Shown here: one piece after another, positions 45,240 to 58,200 of the stretch | Layout of the letters: each line of letters opens with the position of its first letter | How positions within the stretch are numbered: the first letter of the stretch is position 1 | Origin: Macquaria australasica | Taxonomy: Eukaryota > Chordata > Actinopteri > Centrarchiformes > Percichthyidae | Length of the DNA stretch: 64,000 bases | Direction: 5' to 3' | Assembly (NCBI GenBank): GCA_005408345.1 | Contig: SEMN01000046.1 | Location: 372,001 to 436,000, forward strand | The notes under the pieces: generated by a model | Told to the model about the DNA's origin: nothing | The model's database searches: none | The model's input: the letters and a program-made list of their open reading frames with translations, nothing else | Translations under genes and position numbers: made by a program

Positions 45240-46006
45240 TGACGTTTGATCCGTCTGCTTCATCTGGAGCAAAAGACTTGACCACTGGAAAACTCAAATC
45301 CTCACGATGCACCACCTCTGGAAGCACCATTTCAGACAGCCTGTAAGCTGAAGGTTGCTCCAGTTCTCGTTTAACAGCATGATGCAGTAAGAATGATAAT
45401 GATGGTGGGCTGAGACTTTTTCTATCCTATTGTTTGTTCCTGGACATTCATTAACAGTCTGTTCATGATAACTTTTTTTTTTTAAACTGGAAGCTTTTCA
45501 GATGGTGCTGGACTTTGACAAATGAAGCCATTCTTAATTGTTTGCCAACTGATACTAGTCACCTTGAGATGAATGAGGATCTTAATCAGAGGTGAATGTC
45601 ATCCTGTTTTCATCTGCTTCTCTAAATTTCTTTTTTTTTTTTTTAATGTGCCAACTTCATGACTGGCATAAAGATCAAGGTACACTTTTTGGCACAACTT
45701 GTCCAAAATGTGTCAGGTTTGATCTACAGGCTTGCACTTTGAATGAATGTGAAATAGAAATTACATAATTTATTAGTAGCTTTTTGGTTGCTGGTGAAGT
45801 AAAGATTTTACTGTATCAAATATGACTGTTCTGTTTCATAAGATGTTTGTTAGATTTACCTTAATTAATTAATTGCAATTGTTTAGAGCTACTGACAGAA
45901 AAAGCCTTTTATCAAATATGGGTACTCAATACAGGAATTTCTTATGGCACAATTTTAATAACCCAAAATTGTGAGTTAGTGAAGCCTCCTGTTTGACTTA
46001 GTGCTA

Positions 46007-46012
46007 AATAAA
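46007..46012 (+). terminator. scyl3: Putative scyl3 poly(A) signal
   Basis: AATAAA, 768 bases after the scyl3 stop codon and about 200 bases before the firrm stop codon on the other strand. Confidence 0.6.
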
Positions 46013-46036
46013 ACCAATGATTTGTATTCAAACAAG

Positions 46037-46042
46037 TTTAAT
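46037..46042 (-). terminator. firrm: Putative firrm poly(A) signal (variant)
   Basis: ATTAAA on the minus strand, 168 bases after the firrm stop codon. A canonical minus-strand AATAAA lies further on at 45769-45774. If used, it would make the firrm 3' UTR overlap that of scyl3 by several hundred bases. Confidence 0.4.
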
Positions 46043-46209
46043 AATCAATAAGATCAATCGAGACTGACAACAGACAGGTTTAAAAAGTGAAGAGAAACTT
46101 TTCAGCAGCAGCAAAGAGTATACAGACTTTCACCGGGCCGGACTGTAAATTAAATAATTTTCCTATACGTGAAGTAAATAATCTGGGGCTAGAAAACAAA
46201 CTGGAGCAG

Positions 46210-49200
46210 CTAGGTTGTGTGTCTGGCTGTACTGATCTGGGTTATGAGGGTCTGCAGCTGCTGTAGTCTGGATTCCAGCCACAGTGGTGGAGGTGGTGCA
46301 GCCGTGTTGTTTTTACCCTCAGCGAGAGCCTGAAGGGCTTTCAAAGCACTCTCAGCTGTCTGGATGTAGCGACTGTACTCCTCTGCACTGGTCTCCTGCC
46401 GAGCTCTCTTTGGGCATGGCTGAGAGGGAGGAATAATTACAGGGAAAAGACACATCTTTTCATGAATTAAATTCTCACTCACAGCAGGATTGAATTTTAC
46501 ATCAGATGAGGCAAAAGCCTTACTGGTACAAATGAAATTTTGACTTGCTGAGCAGGACATTATCTAATAGTTTTTACTGAGGTATTTTGCTAAATAAATA
46601 CTATTTTACAGTTCTCGTGTTATTGCTTCGGGAAATTTGGACTGAGCTTCTAGAAATACATTAAAAATCAGAATTGCAAACACTTAAATCTCACCAATAT
46701 ATATATATATTTATAAAAAAATATGTATCTGGGCAATGGAAACCACCACAAGTGGGGTTCTAACCAAAACGGCAACCCCCAAATTTCAACCCCACTGAAT
46801 ACTATGATGTCCTCAGTTCAATTTGGGCCAGTTACTTCAGTCACATATCACCCCTTTCTCTAAGTGTTTTCTGTCACTATCAAATAAAATACTATAAAAA
46901 ATAACAAAATGATCACCGTTAATAAGAGTTCATACAGCTTTTTAAGAGTAAAATTCAAGCACTTTCAAGGTACCTAAAGCATACATTTCATACTAACTAA
47001 ATTGTGACTAAATTGTTAGAAATGCCAGGAAACAACAAATATGATGGGATCATTTCATTCCAAATAAAAGATTATTGGTTTACCTGAGCAATTGTGTAGA
47101 TGAAACACCAGATTATGTTGAAAAGCATACATTTTACAAGGAGTATATTTGAATTCAAGCATACTCTTAACATTGAAAACATAAGGGTTAAAATTAAGCA
47201 TTTTCCAGACTTTGTGCGAACCCTGTAATAATACCCCAGTAGGAGGTAGTGTACATGGGGTACATGTACACTAGGAGGTAGTGTCGTACTGGGCAGCTCC
47301 CACTCTGAGTAACTTGGACAGTATAAATGTGAAGCAACGCTGTGCACGAGCATGCATATCCAGGAAGCCTGTGAATGAAGTTTTAAGTCAACTTAATAAC
47401 ACCACTGACCTCTGGATCTGCAACAGCTTCAGCAGCCAGTTTGTTCTCCAGCCTCTCGTTGTGTTGCTCAATAACTGCAGCCTCCAACTTGAGCCTCTGT
47501 AGCCGTGACTCTACAACTTCCTGCGCATTCACAGTCTACAACAAAATAGACACTTGTTTACATCCATCTGTCTTACCTAAGGTTGACCTTTATTGCAATA
47601 TGATGGCATCCCTTACCTTGCTAAGGTAGTTCACCACCTTCATTTTGGTATCTTCTTCACACAAACTCTGGGAAATGACCTCTTCATGGTTTGTAATCTT
47701 AAATAACAACAAGGACATATTACGTTTATGACAAGATATAAACAATATATATGATTACATTTGAAACATTAGCAACAGCTATTGCGTTCCTGTCGTACCT
47801 CTGCAAAGTGAGAAAAGGCCTCCAGGGCGTGCTGATGTAGCAGCCAGGATCTGTCAGACAACAGGACACCAAACAGGCTGCTCAGCCTCGGCAGAATTTG
47901 ATTCTGTGGAACAAAATAATTGGTGTGAAAGAGAAAAAATATGAGAATATATTTACACTGTAGACTTCAGAATTGAGCAAATTCAGAATTTAAATCTATA
48001 TGTGGTTTCAACTAATGATAATTACTGATTTCGTTTTTTTTCATATAATAGATTACTCCTGTAGTCTATGAAATGTCAAAAATAAGCATACTTGGCAACA
48101 CAAAAGTATTAACTTCATGAACATATAAAAAGAAAATAAACTGGTGAACAGCAAATGAGCAACATTTTAATTAACTCGAACCTATTTTTTTTTTAACATA
48201 TGGACTCACTTGTGGGTCTCAAAGATGTTAAGAGAGACTTCCAATGAGAACAGCAGTAGAATAATTGTCCTTGAGCAACTGTAAGGAGTGCAAGGAACTA
48301 AAAGGTAAGATCCTGGTTTCATTACCTGGCTGTCGGGAGGGACAAAGATCTTCCCCAGGGAGGAGAGGAACTGCAGCGCAGCCAGCAGCAGCTGATCTGC
48401 ACACTTCTGAGACACCACAGTATCCACACACAACAGAGCCTGGAAAACACATGCACACACACACACAGTCAACAGAAGTATTCTCCATTCGTCATCTGTT
48501 TAATGCAAACTGTGGAAACTAACAGCATACCTGAAGGATGACTTGATGTTCGAGGTTTTTCACTAAAATGGCTGATATTGACAGGAGCAGATGCAGAGTG
48601 CACTGGAGCACAGGGTGGGTCTGCACCTGGAGTATGAAAGGTTAAAGGGGTAACACTCATGCATGTACACTACATCTGTGTGTGTGTGTGTATTTAAATG
48701 TCACCTGGTCTGGACTCATTCGTAACCAGAGCTGTGTGATTATCCTCACTGAAGACAACACACACTGTTCCTCAGGAGATGATTGCCCCCGAACCACCGT
48801 TAGGAGGGAGAACAGCACCACATTCTAGACACAGGAGGGACTTTGTAAATACTACATTAGGGGTATATTTTTCCATTTCAAATTTTCCCCACCCTGATTC
48901 CTTGCATTGTTTTCTTGGGTGGATTTATAATTCTGGCAAGAATACGACTGACAGCAGCTAGACACAATGATTGCAACACCCTGCAGCAGAAGATTGTTTT
49001 TTGTTTTTTTGTTTTAACAGTTATTAAAGGTGGATGAAATGACAGATCATTTCTGTATCATGGCTAAATAAAGTCAAGAACATTCCACAATGAATCACAT
49101 TCTAAAACCAACAAGAGTAATTATCACATAACTTATGGTTTAAACCGTCTCTAGACACTGATTTAGTGCAGTATTTTTCTGTCAAGATTTAAAACTTATA

Positions 49201-52200
49201 ATCAAAAGGAGGAGAAAGTGGTCTCACTCGCAATACTATTTGAGAAATGTTTGGCTCTCACTTCAATAGGCACTGACATTTCACAGAACAACAAAGGAGA
49301 GAGGTCACTAATAACAATGTCATCTGTTTTCAACCATGGGAACAAGCTTATCTTACACTTGATATCACTTGTTGTGGTCATTTGTCATCTGTCCATTCTC
49401 AAGTGCACAAAGACAGAAACTGTGCGGCAGCCTTGCCCTTGATGTTTGTACTGCCCCTTTTTCTCTCTGTGTATTCAATATCATGGTCACTACATTTTCC
49501 TTGTTCAGGGATAAAATGGAGGGTAAATGCACATTAACACCATTTACCCTCATCTCACAATCTGAAATAACACCTAGACAGAGTTTAGATGAATAAGTAT
49601 GAGATATTTTCCACTTAGAAATTTTGGAATTTGCCTTTTTTGTCTTTGCACACTCATGGCGTCTTCACTTGAGCACAAAGCAGACATTAACCCACCACTC
49701 ACTCATGTTGGGTGGGGGAAAAAACAAATAGACCGTCCTCTACAGTGACATTAACAAAAAGCACTGACTGATTACTTGAGTCAGACAGACGGTTACACTT
49801 TCTGCTACAACCCATATCTGAGGTTGTCCTCACCACTTTGTCCACTTGTCCTAGTTTGTACCCTCCATTCTGCCAGTCGGTCAGAGCTTTTTGAGTGAGG
49901 CCAATGATGTCTGTCTCTACACGGTGACGGGCATCGTGTGAAAGAGCTCTGAGGAGGACACGTCGCCACAACGGAAGGTTTTCCACCTCAGAGGGTGGGA
50001 AATGCGCCACCAGCTCCATCTGGAAAAACAGACACTTCAGATTAATGAAAAATCACTTATATCTTATATCAAGGTTATGATCTTGTATGGTTCAATATAG
50101 TTTTTAAAATCATATAGACACAATCAACAAGCATCCTCCAAAACCAGAAACTAGGACTTTAGACTGGTAGTTTTCTGGGGGTTGGTACAGGTGACAAATA
50201 AAAAGAGTAAACCCGAGTAAATGAGTGGAGAAACTAACAAATGCAGTCAATGGTTTGATGAGCACAACAATTATCATATATTATGGCCTTTGCAGTGACC
50301 AGATCTCAACCCAACTGAACACCTTTGGGAGTTTTGGAGCAACGTGTTAGACAGCGCTCTCGACCACCCTCATCAAAACATGAAATGAGGGAATATCTTT
50401 CGGAAGAATGGTGTTCATCATTCCAGTAAAAAGTTTCCTGAGACTTGTAGAATCTACAAATTCTGGTGGCTCATCACCTTACTTTGTGGATTTACCTATA
50501 TGTATATGAAATGTAAAGAATTCCCTATATGTATATAAAATATACTGTCCTGTTTAAAATTTTGAGGATAAATATTCTTTTGTGTGACACGATACAAATG
50601 TGAGGCCCAATGCCTATAAATGTTTAAAGCCATAACAAGAGAAAGCAAGCTTTTTAAACCACTTTAATTGTGGAACTCATGGAATGAAAGGTTTAAGAAA
50701 CAATGCACTCCACACTGTTGTCTATTTGTGTTAAAGGGCAACCAACTTTTGTGGCCATAGACAGTACGCAGAATGATATTCAAAATATACAGACACATTT
50801 TTTTGTCAGTACTGTGTTTTCTCCAGCTTTCATCTTATTTGGCTTTTCTATATTCACAGATATTTACTGACTGTCAAATGTGATAGTATTCACTGTGAGT
50901 ACACAATGTTTTTGAATGAATTTCAATACAAAACTGTTAAAAATTATTTGTGTCTTGAGAGTTCAAAAGATTTTAATTTCAGTACAGGGTTTCTAACCTG
51001 GTGGTTCGGCGTCATGAGGAAAACCATGCGTTTGAGCAGCATGCCCAGGTGGAACGACTGGTAACACTCAGTGGTGCAAGCTTTCACCTGAAGGAGAAGA
51101 GGGAGAAGCAGAGAGGAGGGGTGGAACAGTGTGAGTGTCAGTGTGAAGGCTCAGGAGAAGTAAAATCACCAGGGCATCAGGGAAGAAGAAAGGTGAAGAA
51201 CTGAAGGTGGGGGGCGTGTATGCAAATTAGATCTGGCTCGATCTGAAGACGTAATAGGTTATGAAAAGGTGTCCCAAAGGTCCAACGACACCAATTGTCA
51301 CCTCTGTTGGGGTGCCACAGAAAACAGGAAGGACCCCATACTAATCCATAACCCTACAGAGAGATATTAAGGGGATTTAAAGTTATTTTAGAAAGTGCTC
51401 AGGAAGAGGTCATAGACATGGAGAAATATCCATGACCTTGCGTTGTCTATCAAAGACGGTGAGAGCCAAGATATCAGAAGTTGGGATGAGATCCTGTTAA
51501 GTCTACAATATGAAGGCCTACTGAGCATCTTTAGAATTAATGTCTGAAACTTTGAAACTGAAACTGTAAAGTGCCATTTACTGTGACCTCTCAACTGTAT
51601 TGTGTATTTTCCTGGCCTCTACCCACCAGCTGAGCAATCAGGACGACATGATGTAGACAAAGTTCTGCTGTCCCATACCTGTAAGCAGAGAAGAAAAAAT
51701 CAGAAGTGGATTCAATATAGAACAGAAAAAAACAGAGTGCCGAAAGGTATGCTCCAATCAAAATACAGCTGCAGTGTACATTTATTTTGATGCAAATGAT
51801 ATATGCGAACACACTCTCACCGTGCTGTAAAGCACCACACATCTGTTGCCAGAAGAGCTGTCTGAGTATCAGCCTGCAGTACAGCATCGACCAAACATCG
51901 CTCCTGAAAATGTGAGATAAAAGGAGAGGGGAAGTCAGGGAGACAGGAGGAGGAAGGAGAACATAGAAGAAAATGCAGGGCGCAAAAAAATAAAAAAGGT
52001 TTTAATAGAAACAGAGAAAACCAAAGTGAAAGAATAACTTCCATTTAATGACGGGAAATCCTACACCTAACACAGCTAATGACCATAATGTGATTAGATA
52101 TCCAGAATAAACAAGTTACTCTGTCCAACTGATTCTTCATTTGGGATGGGATATCTGTCAGTGTTTGAGAGTGAAAAAATAAAATCTTAAAATCACATAA

Positions 52201-55200
52201 TGGCCAATGTTTTTTTAATGATCACGTAACATAAACATTCTAGACAAAGATCCCTAAAATGTTTTCATTACTTGGTGGGTTATTTAATGGTTGAACAATA
52301 CATGTTTTTTTTATTATTAAAGTTTATATTAATAGTAGATAAAAACATACAACAAAAATATATTAAAGTTGAATTACATCAAATAATGATAATACACAGC
52401 CTATGAATGTTAAAGCACTGCAATTTCTTTTGGTGTATTTAAAAAAATATTTGCCAGGATGGATATACACTACCTGTGATAAAGCAATATTGACCAATAA
52501 TACCTTCCAACATATCGGTAGGGCTCTACTTAAAACTCCTTTGAACAAGAAAAGACCAGTTATCACAAATAAAGTGACTCAGAAAGTGATAAAGTCAAAC
52601 TCATGGCAAGCACCCATTTACAGATTTCAGTTTGAGGTCAGGTCAGGTCCAAGTGAGACTATAGACAAATTGATTAAAGATCCATCCTGGCAAGCTTCAT
52701 CGTAACCCTGCTATGAGAAGGTCAGCCCCCACTCTTCCCAAGCACTACATCGGCAATTGGAACAAATCCTGTATGCATCACATAAACAGTCTTGATTAAT
52801 TGACGGCTTGCCAATCGGCTTCTTCTGGCGAGATAAATTTAAACAGGTTCCGTCAATAGCATGTGTGCTGCTACGTGACAGTTGCTGGGTTTCATCTAAT
52901 ACTATTACAACTACTGCTGCTACTACTTCTTTTTTAAGGAAGAGGCACAACATTCTTTCTAGAGATTGGAAGATAAAACACAATGGCAAGACATAAGACG
53001 CCTTAAGGTAAAAAACAACTTTAGGACATAAGACATCTCAAAAACTAAACAACCCACATAAAACAACAACCAAACATAGTTACGTTTTTTCAAATTTAGT
53101 TTAGTTTCACTTTCTCAAATCACTCCCTCACTCTCATTCTGGTGTGTCAAACTAAATTCCCATCCCTCTACATTTTTACTACATAAAAAATGGCAAAGGC
53201 TTGATTTTTGTGTCCAGCCAGGGGAGAAGTAGGTAGAGATGATGCCTGAACCAAAACATACATTATGGAACATAATCTAAACATTATTACTATTTCTACT
53301 GATGCTGCTTATGATATATGTGTAGACCTCACCAGCACGGGGAAGTACTCTGGAGGAAGCGCAGCCACACTGGCACAGAGTTGCACACAGATGTGGTGGT
53401 GCAGAGTGACCTGGACCTGCGCCTGACCCTTCATCATCACCCCTGGCAACAGCACTGGTACCTGGCGCTCAGTATAGCATCGTCTGAAACTAGTGAACAA
53501 GGCCTGGTAGAGAGGAAGCCTGGAAACAGAGGGGATGGAGATAACTTAAGAGGCATTTTAGACATATTTATACATTAAATTATGCTATAAATATACACAT
53601 ATTATCAATATATAATATTAATATACAAAATACATAACTGAATAGTATAATTTTTTTTAGGACTGCTGACTGATACATACATTTTTACATATCTTCAAAG
53701 TCTCACTTAGTGCATATTTAATATTTAAAGTGACAGACAACTTTTTTTGCTTTAACTTATCATTATGAAGTAAATGTTGATTATAGTTACACATTATAAT
53801 ATAAAACTATGACAATTTCACTTTACCGCTTCTGTAAACATGCTTGTTTGTTCTCTTTTATTTCCAAAGTGGTGTTGATCGTATCTTCTCGGAAAATTGG
53901 AAAAATGTGCAGTGTGTCCTGTGTTAGGCTCTGGGGGAAACTGAAAGCAATCCGCTTGACTTTGCGACAGCGGCGCCACATTAATGCCACTTGGAAACAC
54001 TAGGGGGGTAAACACTGAAAAGTTGTCTATTGCCACTTTAACTTTACAAGTCCTTTAAGTCCCAAATCACTAGTATTTATGATGTTTCTTTTGCAAAGCT
54101 GCAGTGTCCCTGGGTTCTGTCTCTGCTGAATACCAATACCAAAAAGCTATAACTTTGTTCATATATCTATGAAGCAAAGGTTGTATGACTATCATAATTA
54201 TTTCCCACACAATATTCCAGCTGTGCAGTGTGAAATGTTCCATCTCACCATCTCTTTACCAATATACAGCTGGTCCTTGTGTTAAATAATTAGTACAATG
54301 TCATTGTTACAATTATTACACTTATTCAGAATGCAATAAAAAAAAAATCTGATTAAAAATCATATTTAATCTGGTATGCTGGAGCTGAAATGGATTCACT
54401 CTGTAAAATAGGAACACTGATCCATCATCATCAATAACCAATATGCCTGCCACTGGTAACTAAAAGGTTATAGCTGGTTGGAAGCCTGACAACCAGTTCT
54501 AAAGTTAACTGCTGGTCCCTTCATTAAAGCACCAGATGTTTCAAAAAGAAATTCAGTTGACGACAACAAAACCCCTATTTATTACCTGGGTGTCTCTTCT
54601 GAGAACTGGCTGCCGGTGTACCAAAGCTGCAGCACCTCCTCTGGTTGGGAGGTGAGCTGACCCAGGACGCTCACCAGCAAAAGACACTGAGGAAGCCCAT
54701 GTTCAGGACTTAACCCTGCAGACAAAAAGGGACAAAGGACATTCTAGGATTGTATGTTGAATATTTATAAAGTGTCAGTCAGCAGCTAGAAACTTGATGC
54801 CACATCCTTTGAGTAAGAACAAACAGTCAACTTTTGAGTGTGGCTTATTTTTGGTGTTAGTCTTTATTGACTAATTAGTTCATTTAAAAAGGGAAAGTGT
54901 ATAAAATAATAAACATTAAAAATAAAACAGTTATTGAAATGGGATACGGACATAGTTTCACAGAACTAAAGATGCTCGTCACAGATGAAAAAATAAATTG
55001 TGGAGGATGGTGCAACACCTCTAGCAACAGATTTTTATAAAATAAAATAAAAACAGGTAGAATATCTTTAACTAACATTGCCCAGTTTAAAGTAAGGTTT
55101 AAAGTGGCAGTACTGTTCCAAAGCCACAGTTTGATTCACCACCACAATACCTCTATTATTTTCTGTTATAATTACAATACACACTTAAATGCATTATTTA

Positions 55201-58200
55201 TTGTATAATACTGCCAAAATAGTACACATTATTACTACATATACTATTATTTATGGCATTAGAAAAGGGGAATGGAATTTACACACCTACAACAATGTTT
55301 CCACTGCAAAGACAGACAGTAAAGCATCTATCAACCTTGCCACATTATCTGGGAAAAAGAGCAAGCGGAGGCCAATCTTTAAACTCACGCAGGTCCTGCT
55401 GAAGGACAACTTCAGCGAAGGGCTGTAAAGGCAACAGCTGGAGCAGGAGGGCATCCATGGGAACCAGAGCCGCTGCATTCAGCTCCTCGGACAGAGCTGA
55501 GGGCAGTGTTGGAGCACACAAGCTGGGAGGGAACTTACTGAAAGACATCAGGCACATCAGAATGTATGTTTCCACACTACTCAATAATTGTCAACTCAAA
55601 AGGATAAATTGTAGTCTGAATCTGCTTCTTAAAACAACAGCCAAACCACACATACCTGATGATCTGGAGGTAGAGTTGATGAAAGCAGCTACAATACTTT
55701 GTCAAAAAAAATTTGAATTCCTGTTCAAAGGATAAGGAATGATGGGATGTAAGTTCAGCTGTTTTGTATTCTGAAGTAGAGGATAAAAAACAGACAGACA
55801 TAAAGTTGGCACAAAGTTCAAGAGGGTTGCAAGAAGGTATATTTTTAGTACCTTTATGTAATGAACCAAAGTGTTGGCAAAAAATCTACACATCTTTGCA
55901 GTTTTCTGGAACATCTTGTATTCTGGGCTTTGTGTTGCCTCCTTTAAAAAGGACAAAAGAGCATTAACACAAAAAGGTGACAAAGATCAAGTCAACCCTT
56001 GACCCTACGCTAATAAACCCAAGTGTCACTTTTATACAAAGGGGTATAACACAAGAAACAATCCATCATTCCTTCTATAAATAGGATACAGTAAATACTA
56101 AGTAGTAGCAAATATCCACCATTGTGGTGACTCTAGTTGGTATCAGTGAAAACTAAAATATATTGTACTGTGCTTAGGCTACCACATTTACATTTATTAA
56201 TAACTGCTAAAGAAAAATAAGTTCATACTTCAAAACTAAAATTGTACAAATGTTCAAATTTTGAAGAATTTTAACTTAGGTAAGAGATGCAACAAATACT
56301 CATTCAATAGTCCTGCATTTGTAAAGCTGTAAAAAGCTGTTTAACAGCTATAAATAATACTCATTTCAGATCTTTTTTAGATTTTTTTTTTTTTTTATAC
56401 TACCAATCAGAGCGTTCCTACCTGCAGACCAGCATGTTTAATCTGATCAACCAGCTCCACACAGTTGTGGAAGGAGGCTAACAGGTTGTCACACAGCCTG
56501 TTGGTGATGTCACCGTGATGTAGATGTTCCTCCACCAATGACTGATACTTCAGACTCTGTCTGAACAGAGTAATGGCCATTTAAAATAAGTCACTAAGTA
56601 ACCAAATTAACCTTTAAATCCATTCAACTCTCACAACAGAGTGATTCACCTAGTATGGCAGATGATATGACATTAATAAAAACATGAGACATTCCAAAAA
56701 CATTTCCCCGCTGTGGGACAATAAAGGCTTATCTTATCTTATCTTATGAGAGTGTGCTGTACTGACTTGATGAGGAATTTCCATGTGTTTGCATGTAGTG
56801 CGATGTCCAGGTTGGAGATAATAGAGCAGATATCCAGCAGGCTGTGAATCACTGAGGAAAATGAAAAATAACTTCAGTGAATTGAAGATTGCATTGAAAG
56901 TACAACAATGGAAGGGCTTAATAGCAAAGGGTGTGCCCGTGGAAAACAGAGATATGCATGCATGCACACACACACACACACACCTGTTACAATATCAGAG
57001 ACCTCCTCCTCCGAGGCACTGCTGTCGAAGGAGATCCTGTCCAGCAGCTCCAACAGACCCTTGTGGAGGGAGTAGGCCTCCTTGAAGAGTCCCTGCAGCA
57101 GGTCAGCCACCAGGGACAGACGGCCACAGTAAACCACCTCACTCTCCTGAGGACAAAATGCAGAGTATGCTTAAACTTGTCATTTTCATTTTTATAGATT
57201 TTCCTCAAAAGAAAAAAAAAAAGCTTTCAAAGAAGCTCACTTTAAACTAATTTTGACCAGGTTTTATGTTCCCTTGCATTCCTAAGTGGTCGTGTTTCCT
57301 GCTGCAAGACGATGCTTATCAGAGCAGTCTCCAGTTAATGAGAGCTGTTTATACCTCAGATAAAACTTCTGGTAATAAAAGATTGTAATAACAAGGAGGA
57401 AGCACAAATGAGCTGCTGAGTCCCTCTAGGTACATTTGTGCTGAGTAGCAATAACATTATCATTTTATTAATAATGATTAATAATAATGTTACAAAAACC
57501 ATCAAAATATTCAGCTCTAATTATAGCAATGATGGCACAGCATAATTTAAGATGCAATAACAACATGCATTACAGATTGAAAGTGACCTTTGCACAGAGT
57601 AAAAATGTACTCAGCCACTGGTGAACTAAACAGACCAACCTTGCAGTGCTGAAAGGTTTCCCTCAGGACTTTCAGGATACAAGCTGGTAACGAGCGGATA
57701 GCGTCTAGTTCAGGGGCTTCCTCAAATGTGCCAACGTGACGCACGCATGTTGATAGTGAATCAATTACCTGCATCATTGCCTGAAACAGACATCAGGATC
57801 TTGTTAAAATATTGGTTAGGATTGGAGTGAAGTGAGAACAATGTTTTTCAGAAAATATACATCATACATACCATAAACTTGTATGGTACTAATTTTATAA
57901 TTTTGAAATACACAGCCTTGCAATGTAACAACTAAATCTGTATCAATAATAGTACCTGCAGAATGTTCCTTAGTAAGGCACACAGTTCAGTGTTTTGACT
58001 GGACAGTCCTCCAACTTGGTCCAAGATTTCTTTCATCATGCTGTCAAACATCGTCACCGACTGCAGACGTTTGTGAGATGAGGACAGAGACATTCACACA
58101 GACAAATCAATACACTTTTAAAGGGAAGATGTAAACAAACCAGTAATTCACAAGAAAACAACAGTTCTATCAACAAATCCTACAATCACACGACAACAAA

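Noticed and set aside
50283..50500. Possible extra firrm exon
   Set aside because: Sequence is Tc1 transposase debris on the opposite strand with stops; exons 16 and 17 join in phase without it.
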